Below, one piece after another: positions 6,253-13,268 of a stretch of DNA of 31,792 nucleotides. The translations under genes and the position numbers were made by a program. The notes below the pieces were generated by a model. It was not told where the DNA came from. It ran no database searches and saw only the letters and a list, made by a program, of their open reading frames with translations. Every line of letters starts with the position of its first letter. The first letter of the stretch is position 1. The stretch comes from a virus. The stretch lies in IMG/VR virus record IMGVR_UViG_3300021197_000113, positions 1 to 31,792 of that record. The stretch is one strand, 5' to 3'.

Positions 6253-6272
6253 GTTATAACACGTGTTATAAC
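6253..6272. promoter_or_regulatory. 20-bp palindromic element, copy 6 (perfect)
   Basis: GTTATAAC-ACGT-GTTATAAC, perfect. It ends 21 bases before ATG 6294. The downstream module is AAAACAACTC-GGAG-CAATATT-ATG, slightly shorter than in copies 3-5. It separates the MoxR/VWA operon from the next unknown gene set. Confidence 0.85.
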
Positions 6273-6293
6273 AAAACAACTCGGAGCAATATT

Positions 6294-7175
6294 ATGGCTA
6301 TGTATAATTATGGGCTAGACAGTTTCACGCACGTGGAACATTTGTATAACAACACCAAACCAATCAGGGGTACTAACATAGTGCCTCTCGGGGATCGCAG
6401 ACGTAGGTGGGAGTGCATCATCAAGGTGTCCCCACACCAGTACGTGTTATCAGATTACGGTAATCCCACGCACTATGCCGCCTCCACCCCAGCAGTGGTC
6501 TGGACTCGCAATGCCGATGGCACTGACACAGTGCAATTCCGTAACGAGAGTGGTGACGGCGCACACAATGGCAGGTACTCGTTCCTTGATCGTTGTATGC
6601 CTATGGGCATGAAGTTTATCGTAGACAGCGGCAAGCAGTACGTGCGTTGTGATGGCAACCGCTACTACCTACCCAAGGATGAGTACAAGCCGGTGGTGTT
6701 TACCATCAGTAAACAGAATCCAGTCGCAGGGCACCGACACAACGGGGTATGGACATTGACGAGCGACCCGCACCCTGTACCTGTCATACGAGTACGTGTT
6801 AACAAAGAAGTCAAGGCACCGTACAAGAAAGCTATCGACGAGTACTTGCACTGGGCGTGGACTATGACCCCGATACTTGAAGGCACTATGAACTGGGAGT
6901 CAAACCGCGAGGCAACGCGGTGCGCTAATGCAGTCAAGGGTGACATGTTCCTATGTATGCTGATGAACGAACAGCACGAGGCTCGTACCGATATGGTACA
7001 CGCGTTCCTGTGTGAGTTAGCAGATAGCATGGGTAACAGATACTGGTCTGGGTTCTCTGACAATAACGTCAGCCTAACAAGTGACCCTAAGAAGTTCCGC
7101 ACCAAGTTCAACACGTGGATCAACTACTATGGCGAGTTCAATGACTCCTTTGAAGAATACAGAGAGGTGAAATAA
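6294..7175 (+). CDS. Hypothetical protein, 293 aa
   Basis: I do not recognise this protein. It is soluble, with a beta-rich N-terminal half (residues 35-180, many Tyr, Val, Arg and Gly-Asn turns) and a helical C-terminal half from about 190. Several Cys (40, 101, 119, 209, 218) are scattered without a zinc-type spacing. GGAG lies at 6283-6286, and the second ATG at 6300 is also possible. It is followed after one base by another unknown gene, so the two are co-transcribed under palindrome copy 6. The pair may form a complex, which is inference from spacing only. Confidence 0.8.
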   Translation: MAMYNYGLDSFTHVEHLYNNTKPIRGTNIVPLGDRRRRWECIIKVSPHQYVLSDYGNPTHYAASTPAVVWTRNADGTDTVQFRNESGDGAHNGRYSFLDRCMPMGMKFIVDSGKQYVRCDGNRYYLPKDEYKPVVFTISKQNPVAGHRHNGVWTLTSDPHPVPVIRVRVNKEVKAPYKKAIDEYLHWAWTMTPILEGTMNWESNREATRCANAVKGDMFLCMLMNEQHEARTDMVHAFLCELADSMGNRYWSGFSDNNVSLTSDPKKFRTKFNTWINYYGEFNDSFEEYREVK

Positions 7176-7176
7176 C

Positions 7177-8103
7177 ATGGCTGAATCACATTATTCGTAC
7201 AACGATGAGGGGAAGTACTGTCTATATACAGTTGCTGACGCACAGAAGATTGCCCTGCCTTCACCCGCAGGTAACGCGACAAACCGTAAAGAGTTGAATT
7301 GGTTTATCAATGAGATAAAGAAAGCCTTCAGAGGTTGTGAGGTACGCCCTGACCACGAGAACAATGCCCGAGACATGGTGTATCACGTTTACTACCCCGA
7401 GGACGAATACACTATGGGTTGGATAGACGTGGGGTTCTGTCATACCAACGAGAAGATGGTGTACCGTGTGTACAGTAGAGACATAACCAATAACAAGCAC
7501 ACCAACTACTCTTCGGAGTTCCGTACAAAGATCACTGCCCTACAGGGACAGGCCAAGCAGAACGCAAAGAAGTACTTGCGCAGGTGTACGCACAGTGAGG
7601 TAGTGCTTGCCAGTAGGACTAAGTGTAGGAGTGCATTAATGCACGCGGTAGATGATACTCAAGATAAGCATTGCAAAGCGTGGACGCGACTGTTAGGTGC
7701 GAGGTGGGACAAGACAAAGGAAGAAACGACCACTCCAATACTCAATGAGATGTACATGCTGTTGGACTCTGGACATGAGTTCTTAGATAAGACTGTGCCA
7801 GATAACCTAACGTCTCTACGTGTGGCCAAGGAGGTGAAAGATCAATCCAAGGCTGACGCAGAGATGCCTATGTATGCTGTACGAGTATACGAGAGGTTAG
7901 GCAAGCAAGCGTTCGATGTGTGTCCCGTGGGAGATATGCACAATATGGAGAGAACTAGGTTGTTGGAGTTTGATACTTACTATGATGACTTACCCGATGG
8001 CGTGTTGGGTAAGCTGTCTACTCTGTCTATATGTGGGGTGGGAGACTACATACCGCAGGTTGGGTATCGCCACAGTGAGGCTCTGTTCTATGTCACGCAG
8101 TGA
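7177..8103 (+). CDS. Hypothetical protein, 308 aa
   Basis: No family is recognised. The protein is soluble and mixed alpha/beta. Residues 95-150 are strongly basic (many Lys, Arg and Gln), suggesting nucleic acid contact. The C-terminal part (220-308) is Tyr-, Val- and Asp-rich. It shares a Tyr/Asn/Lys-rich character with the upstream 293-aa protein, but I see no clear homology between them. ATG 7177 lies one base after the previous stop, with AGAGAGGTGAA upstream. The next gene starts inside its 3' end. Confidence 0.78.
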   Translation: MAESHYSYNDEGKYCLYTVADAQKIALPSPAGNATNRKELNWFINEIKKAFRGCEVRPDHENNARDMVYHVYYPEDEYTMGWIDVGFCHTNEKMVYRVYSRDITNNKHTNYSSEFRTKITALQGQAKQNAKKYLRRCTHSEVVLASRTKCRSALMHAVDDTQDKHCKAWTRLLGARWDKTKEETTTPILNEMYMLLDSGHEFLDKTVPDNLTSLRVAKEVKDQSKADAEMPMYAVRVYERLGKQAFDVCPVGDMHNMERTRLLEFDTYYDDLPDGVLGKLSTLSICGVGDYIPQVGYRHSEALFYVTQ

Positions 8104-8368
8104 TACAATATGGGACGATCCGACAGAGATGCCTAACGCTTACCGCGTTTCTACGCTGGGGTACACTAACAGTATCGAGGTAACGTGTTTAGGTATGAAT
8201 TGTGTTGACTCGGAGTGTGAGGGGTTATATGATCTGGATGAAGATGTACCGGAGTGGCTTGAAGAAAGGCTCTCGGTGCTGATGATGTGTGACCCTACAC
8301 CGCCCACCGAACCTGTAGAGGGTATTGGTAGGCGTATCGACGAGCACACGTTTTGGGTATTTAAATAG
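8090..8368 (+). CDS. Hypothetical acidic protein, 92 aa
   Basis: ATG 8090 overlaps the preceding gene by 14 bases and has GTGAGG upstream. A frame open further upstream exists but lies wholly inside the preceding gene. The protein is acidic, with Cys at 33, 38, 43 and 67, of which the first three (CX4CX4C) could bind metal. Asp- and Glu-rich residues 41-60 follow. No family is recognised. It ends the operon begun at palindrome copy 6. Confidence 0.65.
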   Translation: MSRSDTIWDDPTEMPNAYRVSTLGYTNSIEVTCLGMNCVDSECEGLYDLDEDVPEWLEERLSVLMMCDPTPPTEPVEGIGRRIDEHTFWVFK

Positions 8369-8396
8369 ATAGTTAACTACATAATAGGATGTATAT

Positions 8397-8774
8397 ATGA
8401 AACTTAGAATTGCAATCGCATTAGTCGCTACTACTGTAGCTTATTCAGCCGTAACTCACGCGACATGTACTTATAGAGATGACGCTTGGGGTAACACTAC
8501 GTATAGCTGTGACAGTGGACAGAGTGGTACGTTACGCACCGATGCTTGGGGTAATACCCGTGACTCTGGTACTGGGCTTACGTACAACAAAGATGCGTGG
8601 GGTAACACCCGTAGTAGTGATGGGACTACTTACCGTACCGATGCGTGGGGCAACCTGCGGGGTAGTGATGGGACTAGCGCAAGGAAAGATGCTTGGGGTA
8701 ACACGGTCATAACCAACGGTAGCACTACAACTACTTGCCGCACGAATGCTTGGGGTAACGTAGTCTGTAACTGA
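8397..8774 (+). CDS. Predicted secreted AWGN-repeat protein, 125 aa
   Basis: Residues 1-22 are a Sec signal peptide: Lys/Arg near the start, hydrophobic core AIALVATTVAYSAV, and likely cleavage after THA. The mature part is six short repeats centred on (D/N)AWGN at residues 29, 49, 66, 82, 98 and 117, spaced 16-20 residues apart and joined by Gly, Ser, Thr and Asp. Each repeat probably makes a beta hairpin, giving a small solenoid or propeller-like fold. Cys 24/38 flank the first repeat and Cys 114/124 the last, so two disulphides could clamp the ends. The product would be periplasmic or exported. Context is unusual: it lies between unknown genes and the replication block. No catalytic motif is seen. 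Confidence 0.85.
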   Translation: MKLRIAIALVATTVAYSAVTHATCTYRDDAWGNTTYSCDSGQSGTLRTDAWGNTRDSGTGLTYNKDAWGNTRSSDGTTYRTDAWGNLRGSDGTSARKDAWGNTVITNGSTTTTCRTNAWGNVVCN

Positions 8775-8803
8775 TACCAGTTCTCGACGAAAAGGAGAGG
8801 GTT

Positions 8804-9091
8804 ATGGCGATGACGCCAGAAGGGAAAGTTAAGAAGAAGATCGTTGAGCAACTGAAAGCGTTAGGGTGCTACTACTTTTTCCCTGCTACTGGGGGATACG
8901 GTAAGAGCGGAGTGCCTGACATAGTAGGTTGCTACAACGGGAAGTTCTTTGGGATCGAATGTAAAGCGGGTAAGAACACACCAACAGCTTTACAGGAGAA
9001 GAATCTCAGGGAGATAAGCGAAGCGTACGGAATCGCGTGCGTAGTTAATGAAGACAACATGAATGATATTAAACAAATCCTCGGAGGATAG
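8804..9091 (+). CDS. VRR-NUC domain nuclease, 95 aa
   Basis: This is a small PD-(D/E)XK-type nuclease of the VRR-NUC family, related to Holliday junction resolvases and structure-specific nucleases. The core is visible: GVPDI (36-40) gives Asp39, and GIECKAG (50-56) gives Glu52 and Lys54. A Gln-containing helix (around Q64) follows, as is usual in the family. The length is typical of single-domain phage members. ATG 8804 has AAGGAGAGGG upstream; ATG 8810 is an alternative. It starts the replication/recombination block and is followed by the DUF3310 gene. The likely role is processing of branched phage DNA. Confidence 0.93.
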   Translation: MAMTPEGKVKKKIVEQLKALGCYYFFPATGGYGKSGVPDIVGCYNGKFFGIECKAGKNTPTALQEKNLREISEAYGIACVVNEDNMNDIKQILGG

Positions 9092-9092
9092 T

Positions 9093-9422
9093 ATGAGTAT
9101 TAATGATGCAACACCCGCCGATTGGGATCGGTTACGTAAACTCGGCCCTGCCATAGAAAAGACTGGGCTAGAGCATTGGGGCACGGCTATGGCCGACACG
9201 TCCGATGATATGGTCAACCACCCCAACCACTATACCTATGGCAATATCGAATGTATTGAGGGTATAGAAGCAAGCATGACTGCCGAAGCATTCCAAGGGT
9301 ACTGCAAGGGTGCCTGTCTGAAATACCTTTGGAGGTACGAGCGAAAGGGCAAGCCGTTAGAGGACTTGCAGAAAGCGCAGTGGTACCTAAACAAGTTAAT
9401 AGAGGTTATGGACTATGAGTAA
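9093..9422 (+). CDS. DUF3310 family protein, 109 aa
   Basis: The C-terminal 70 residues match the DUF3310 pattern: VNHPNHY (41-47), IECIEGI (52-58), GYCKGACLKYLWRY (69-82) and DLQKAQWYL (91-99). The family is common in phage replication regions and is sometimes annotated as a nucleotide-kinase-associated protein, but its activity is not firmly known. I chose ATG 9093 because GGAGG lies at 9082-9086. An earlier in-frame start would overlap the VRR-NUC gene. Residues 1-40 are a family-unrelated polar extension. The next gene starts before its stop. Confidence 0.9.
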   Translation: MSINDATPADWDRLRKLGPAIEKTGLEHWGTAMADTSDDMVNHPNHYTYGNIECIEGIEASMTAEAFQGYCKGACLKYLWRYERKGKPLEDLQKAQWYLNKLIEVMDYE

Positions 9423-9582
9423 GGGTAGCCGTCAGCGCCCTACTGCTCAGGCGTTCTGGGAAAACTGGGATAAGGTGTTTGGGGATAAGGAAGCCCCTAA
9501 GCATATCACCGAAGCCGAACACAAGGCAGACATGGAAGTAGTGGACATAGAGGAGGATGAAGATGGACTTGATAACGGTTGA
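9415..9582 (+). CDS. Hypothetical acidic protein, 55 aa
   Basis: This short frame overlaps DUF3310 by 8 bases at its start and the DNA polymerase by 20 bases at its end, an arrangement typical of coupled phage genes. Residues 1-20 are basic/aromatic (FWENWDKVF), and the C-terminus from 38 is strongly acidic (EVVDIEEDED). No family is recognised. Part of its 3' end doubles as the ribosome binding site (GGAGG, 9552-9556) of the polymerase gene. Confidence 0.6.
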   Translation: MSKGSRQRPTAQAFWENWDKVFGDKEAPKHITEAEHKADMEVVDIEEDEDGLDNG

Positions 9583-11398
9583 CTTTGAAACGTATTATGA
9601 CAAGGACTTCTCTCTCCGTAAGATGACAACAGAAGCCTACATACGTGACCCTCGTTTTGAGGTAGTGGGTGTAGGTGTAAAGGTAAATAACAATGCTACA
9701 GAATGGGCTAGTGGTACGCACGAAGAACTTAAAGAATACTTACATACATTCGATTGGGGTTCATCTGTACTACTATGTCATAACACTTTGTTTGATGGCG
9801 CTATTCTTAGTTGGTTATTTGACGTTCATCCTCGCGTTCTTACTGACACCCTTTGTATTGCTCGTGCTCTTCACGGTGTTGAAGTTGGCGGCTCTCTCCA
9901 TGCGCTTACGCAGAGATACGGCCTCGGCGCTAAAGGGACAGAAGTACTAGATGCGATAGGTAAGCGTAGGCTGGACTTCACTGATGCGGAGTTAGATAAG
10001 TACGGCGACTACTGCATCAATGATGTGGAGTTAACCTATAAGCTGTTTAATGTTATGGGCAGAGGGTTCCCCAAGGGGGAGTTACGCCTCATAGACTGTA
10101 CGCTACGTATGTTCGTGGAGCCTGTACTGGAGTTGGACTTAGGGCTACTTGAGCAACACTTGGAAGACACCAAGCAGATAAAAGAAGACCTAATAACGTC
10201 TTCTGGTGTTACTAAGAAAGAACTTATGAGTAATCCTAAGTTTGCCGAATTGCTTGAGGGGCTAGGCGTTATACCCCCTACAAAGATAAGCCTTACCACT
10301 AACAAAGAGACGTTCGCGTTCGCTAAGAATGACGAGCAGTTTAAGGCATTGGAGAACCACTCCGACCCTAAAGTGCAAGCACTCGTAACTGCTAGGCTAT
10401 GCACCAAGAGGACGCTTGAGGAATCACGTACTGAGAGGTTAAGAGGGATAGCTAAACGCGGACTTCTCCCGGTACCTGTAAGATACTACGCGGCACACAC
10501 TGGTAGGTGGGGTGGCGATGACAAGATCAACATTCAGAATCTACCTAGCCGTGGTGTGAATGGTAAGAAGTTAAAGAACAGTATGCTTGCCCCCGAAGGG
10601 TACATGATGGTTGACTGTGACTCGTCGCAGATCGAAGCGCGTGTACTGGCGTGGCTTGCAGGGCAGGATGATTTAGTCCAAGCGTTTACCGATAAGGAAG
10701 ACGTGTATATAAAGATGGCGTCTAAGATATACAACATACCAGAAGAAGCGGTCACGAAAGACCAACGCTTTGTAGGTAAGACTACTATCTTGGGTGCAGG
10801 ATATGGCATGGGTGCGGTACGCTTTGCAGACCAGCTACAGTCGTTTGGTACCCACATGGACGTAGAGGAAGCACGCAGGGTAATCCGAATCTACCGAGAC
10901 GCTAACTGGAAGATAAACACGTTATGGCGTGACTGTCAGAACATGCTGGTTGAGATGTCGCGTGGTAACTCCGGTAGTCTCGGCCCCAATGGGATAGTTA
11001 AGTACGGGGCTGATGGGCATAATGGTTGGATACTACTACCGTCTGGACTCAAGATGCGGTATGACGACTTACAGTACGAGCAGGGTGAGCGTGGGCCGGA
11101 GTTTAAGTATAAGACTCGGCGCGGGTACACTAGGATATATGGCGGTAAGGTCACAGAGAATATATGCCAAGCGATAGCTAGATGTATCATTGGCGATCAG
11201 ATGTTAGCGATTGCTAAAAGGTATAAGGTCGCTTTGACTGTACATGATTCCGTGGTATGTTGTGTACATGAGGACGAACTTAAAGAAGCTACACGTTACA
11301 TTGAAGAGTGTATGAGTAGCACCGCACCTTGGGCGGAAGGCTTGCCTATCACGTGCGAATCAGATAATGGTAAATCATACGGAGAAGCGGCAGGATGA
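9563..11398 (+). CDS. polA-like: Family A DNA polymerase with 3'-5' exonuclease, 611 aa
   Basis: This is the phage replicative polymerase. The 3'-5' exonuclease domain has Exo I VDFET (6-10), Exo II HNTLFDG (73-79) and Exo III YCINDVE (150-156). The polymerase domain has motif A DCDSSQIEAR (351-360), motif B R402, K406, Y414-G415, and motif C VHDSV (560-564). There is no 5' nuclease domain, as usual in phages. In motif B the residue four after Lys406 is Leu410, the position of Phe762 in E. coli Pol I, so this is a 'Leu762' polymerase. I chose ATG 9563 because it lies 6 bases after GGAGG; ATG 9557 directly abuts that site. The next start overlaps the stop (ATGA). Confidence 0.96.
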   Translation: MDLITVDFETYYDKDFSLRKMTTEAYIRDPRFEVVGVGVKVNNNATEWASGTHEELKEYLHTFDWGSSVLLCHNTLFDGAILSWLFDVHPRVLTDTLCIARALHGVEVGGSLHALTQRYGLGAKGTEVLDAIGKRRLDFTDAELDKYGDYCINDVELTYKLFNVMGRGFPKGELRLIDCTLRMFVEPVLELDLGLLEQHLEDTKQIKEDLITSSGVTKKELMSNPKFAELLEGLGVIPPTKISLTTNKETFAFAKNDEQFKALENHSDPKVQALVTARLCTKRTLEESRTERLRGIAKRGLLPVPVRYYAAHTGRWGGDDKINIQNLPSRGVNGKKLKNSMLAPEGYMMVDCDSSQIEARVLAWLAGQDDLVQAFTDKEDVYIKMASKIYNIPEEAVTKDQRFVGKTTILGAGYGMGAVRFADQLQSFGTHMDVEEARRVIRIYRDANWKINTLWRDCQNMLVEMSRGNSGSLGPNGIVKYGADGHNGWILLPSGLKMRYDDLQYEQGERGPEFKYKTRRGYTRIYGGKVTENICQAIARCIIGDQMLAIAKRYKVALTVHDSVVCCVHEDELKEATRYIEECMSSTAPWAEGLPITCESDNGKSYGEAAG

Positions 11399-11586
11399 GT
11401 GATATAGAAAAAGCAATGAAAGAAGCCCACGCGTTCGCGGACAGGGAACTAAAGAAAGCACGTAGCAGTGTGTCTGAACTACGCCCTAAGATTGTAGAGT
11501 ACGCCTTTGGTACTGTAGAAATTAGTAGGATACATGCGGTAGGTGTTGCAGTTGTGTTGATGATACTAGGAGCATGGTTTGGGTAA
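11395..11586 (+). CDS. Small C-terminally anchored membrane protein, 63 aa
   Basis: ATG 11395 overlaps the polymerase stop (ATGA). Residues 1-35 are a charged amphipathic helix (EKAMKEAHAFADRELKKA), and about 47-61 form one hydrophobic span near the C-terminus. This gives a tail-anchored, cytoplasm-facing topology. It could tether replication proteins to the membrane, but there is no direct evidence. The family is not recognised. Confidence 0.7.
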   Translation: MSDIEKAMKEAHAFADRELKKARSSVSELRPKIVEYAFGTVEISRIHAVGVAVVLMILGAWFG

Positions 11587-11836
11587 TGTAACGGATATTA
11601 ACGAGTTTAAGCGTGCCAAAGAAGTAACCTCTAATTTCCCCGAAACTGACGGAGACTACCTGACTATAATAGTAGGAGAAAAAGAGGGGGAAGAACTAAT
11701 ACTTATAGAGCAGTGCGAGATGGAAGGTACTGTGGAGCATAAGAATACTATATGTATGGATAAGGATATGTTGCACACGTTGATAGCTGAGTTAGTAGTG
11801 GTCGCAGGTATCCTAGAGGGTAAAGAATCGGAATGA
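11579..11836 (+). CDS. Hypothetical acidic protein, TTG start, 85 aa
   Basis: No in-frame ATG precedes the conserved-looking N-terminus. TTG 11579 is supported by AGGAG at 11568-11572 (6-base spacing) and overlaps the previous stop. The protein is acidic, with two beta-strand-like segments (LTIIVGEK, ELILIEQC) and a C-terminal hydrophobic helix (HTLIAELVVVAGIL) too short to be a sure membrane span. No family is recognised. It is part of the operon running from polymerase to nuclease, and the next ATG overlaps its stop as ATGA. Confidence 0.7.
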   Translation: MGNVTDINEFKRAKEVTSNFPETDGDYLTIIVGEKEGEELILIEQCEMEGTVEHKNTICMDKDMLHTLIAELVVVAGILEGKESE

Positions 11837-12072
11837 GTAGATATATAATATTATTTCTAGGTACGCGTTACGTGGATGGTATGTACACTGACAAAGAAAT
11901 GGCTGAAGGGGTTATGGAATATTTCGCAAATGAAAAATTTCCTAGCTTACAGTTTACATTAGGAGAGGCACCGAAAGGCTTTGCAGTAACTGATGACATA
12001 TTTTGGTCTAGGCATCACGACAGTATAGTTAAACTTGATTGCCTCCGATCTTATTCGCGGGGGTTACGTTGA
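11833..12072 (+). CDS. Hypothetical protein, 79 aa
   Basis: ATG 11833 overlaps the preceding stop (ATGA). The protein begins with a short hydrophobic strand (YIILFLG) followed by mixed alpha/beta sequence and a basic C-terminus. It is not a convincing signal peptide, because it lacks a positively charged n-region of usual length and a cleavage site. No family is recognised. Its TGA stop overlaps the TTG start of the nuclease gene (TTGA). Confidence 0.65.
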   Translation: MSRYIILFLGTRYVDGMYTDKEMAEGVMEYFANEKFPSLQFTLGEAPKGFAVTDDIFWSRHHDSIVKLDCLRSYSRGLR

Positions 12073-12740
12073 GCATTGCACCGTGGTCGTTCTCAAAGAT
12101 TAAGTCGTTCGAGCAGTGCCCTAAGAAGTTCTACCACCTCAAGGTGGCAAAGGACTACAGGGAGCCAGAGACAGAGGCCATGCTATATGGCACTGCCGTA
12201 CACCTTGCCGCAGAGGAATACATTAGGGATGGCACTCCGCTACCCGAAAAGTACAACTACTGCAAAGACGTACTTGATGTACTGAATGGCATAGAAGGTG
12301 AGAAGCTGTGCGAGTTGGAGATGGGGCTTACTGAGAACCTAGAGCCATGCGGGTTCCGAGATGACAACGTGTGGTGGCGTGGTATTGCCGATTTAGTTAT
12401 CCTAAACAAACGCACCAAAACAGCTTATGTGGTAGACTACAAGACAAGTAAAAATACTAGGTACGCTGATAAAGGCCAGTTAGAACTGATGGCTATGAGC
12501 ATGTTCAAGATGTACCCCAAGCTAGAGAAAGTGAAGGGCGGCCTATTATTTGTAGTGTGTGGTGAGTTAATAAAGGAAGACTACTCCAAGCCGGATGAGC
12601 CTAGGCTATGGGAGAAGTGGTTATCAGACTACAGCCGCATGGAACAAGCATTTGAAAATGATGTGTGGAATGCCCACCAAAGTGGATTGTGTCGTAGGCA
12701 CTGTATCGTTACAGAGTGCGTACACAATGGGAGAAACTAA
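12069..12740 (+). CDS. Cas4/RecB-like PD-(D/E)XK nuclease with four Cys, 223 aa
   Basis: This is a nuclease of the PD-(D/E)XK superfamily (RecB/Cas4-like). Visible motifs are GTAVH (41-45), GIADLV (105-110, Asp108), VVDYKTSK (121-128, Asp123 and Lys125) and the helix GQLELMAMSMF with Gln137. Cys17 near the N-terminus plus Cys208, Cys212 and Cys217 at the C-terminus match the four-Cys iron-sulphur arrangement of Cas4 and AddB nucleases. I chose TTG 12069 because it overlaps the previous stop as TTGA, has GGGGG at 12059-12063, and makes the protein begin at the conserved SIAPWSFSKIKSFEQCPKKF region. The role is probably 5'-3' end processing during replication or recombination. Confidence 0.9.
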   Translation: MSIAPWSFSKIKSFEQCPKKFYHLKVAKDYREPETEAMLYGTAVHLAAEEYIRDGTPLPEKYNYCKDVLDVLNGIEGEKLCELEMGLTENLEPCGFRDDNVWWRGIADLVILNKRTKTAYVVDYKTSKNTRYADKGQLELMAMSMFKMYPKLEKVKGGLLFVVCGELIKEDYSKPDEPRLWEKWLSDYSRMEQAFENDVWNAHQSGLCRRHCIVTECVHNGRN

Positions 12741-13012
12741 TGCGCAGTAAAAGAAAGAAGCAGGTCAATGCCCCTGTCGGCAGTAAAGCGTTCGAGGCTA
12801 GGATGGAGCGACAACGTGCCAGACGCAAGATGGACAGAGAAGGTAAAGACGCTAACGGTAACGGTAAGGCTGACAAGCGTGAAGGTAAAGACGTTAGTCA
12901 CAAGAAGGCACTGAGCAAAGGTGGCACTAATAAGGACGGTGTTACAGTAGAGGATCGCTCAAAGAACCGTAGCCGCAACTATAAAAAGAAAGGCAGTAGA
13001 AAGCCTAGGTAA
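12740..13012 (+). CDS. Small basic HNH-like protein, 90 aa
   Basis: The central part has the pattern of small phage HNH-type proteins: DVSHKKALSKGGTN (51-64) and a following Asn in KNRSRN (75-80). In typical members the motif reads V-D-H; here the Asp metal ligand is Ser53, so catalytic activity is doubtful. The rest is very rich in Lys, Arg and Gly, fitting DNA or RNA binding. ATG 12740 overlaps the nuclease stop (TAATG) and has GGGAG at 12729-12733. A GTG at 12716 is less likely. It closes the operon before a 256-base non-coding stretch. Confidence 0.72.
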   Translation: MRSKRKKQVNAPVGSKAFEARMERQRARRKMDREGKDANGNGKADKREGKDVSHKKALSKGGTNKDGVTVEDRSKNRSRNYKKKGSRKPR

Positions 13013-13268
13013 AGAACTCCCTATTGGTATGGGTTGACGCGTGCTTGATGCGTCGTTAAATGATGTTGTGTCCTTTCCTTGGGACACCTATTACACCTCC
13101 GTGGTAGGTACGCGACATAAAATCGAGTAGTCCGAAGGGGGCGCGTTTGGGATATTTCGCGCTCCGATCATAAGTAGACTTAGCCCTATCTATGGACGAA
13201 GCAGGGCCATTAAACTTTTTCGCGTGACGTGGACACCCACTTCATGCTATTTCGTATCGGAGCGATAA
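13013..13268 (+). other. Structured non-coding region before the SNF2 helicase
   Basis: There is no gene in this stretch. It has four stem-loops on the plus strand: GACGC/GCGTC (13036-13040 with 13050-13054), GTGTCC/GGACAC (13068-13073 with 13082-13087), an 8-bp GGGGCGCG/CGCGCTCC with one G-U (13138-13145 with 13158-13165) and GCCCT/AGGGC (13183-13187 with 13203-13207). A weak promoter (TTGACG 13034-13039, TAAATG 13057-13062, 17-bp spacing) overlaps the first stem. None has a T tract, so they are not plain terminators. It may be a regulatory leader or a small RNA. Confidence 0.5.

Noticed and set aside
13183-13220. GCCCT/AGGGC stem with later T run as a terminator
   Set aside because: The T run begins 8 bases after the stem and the loop is long, so it lacks the shape of a rho-independent terminator.
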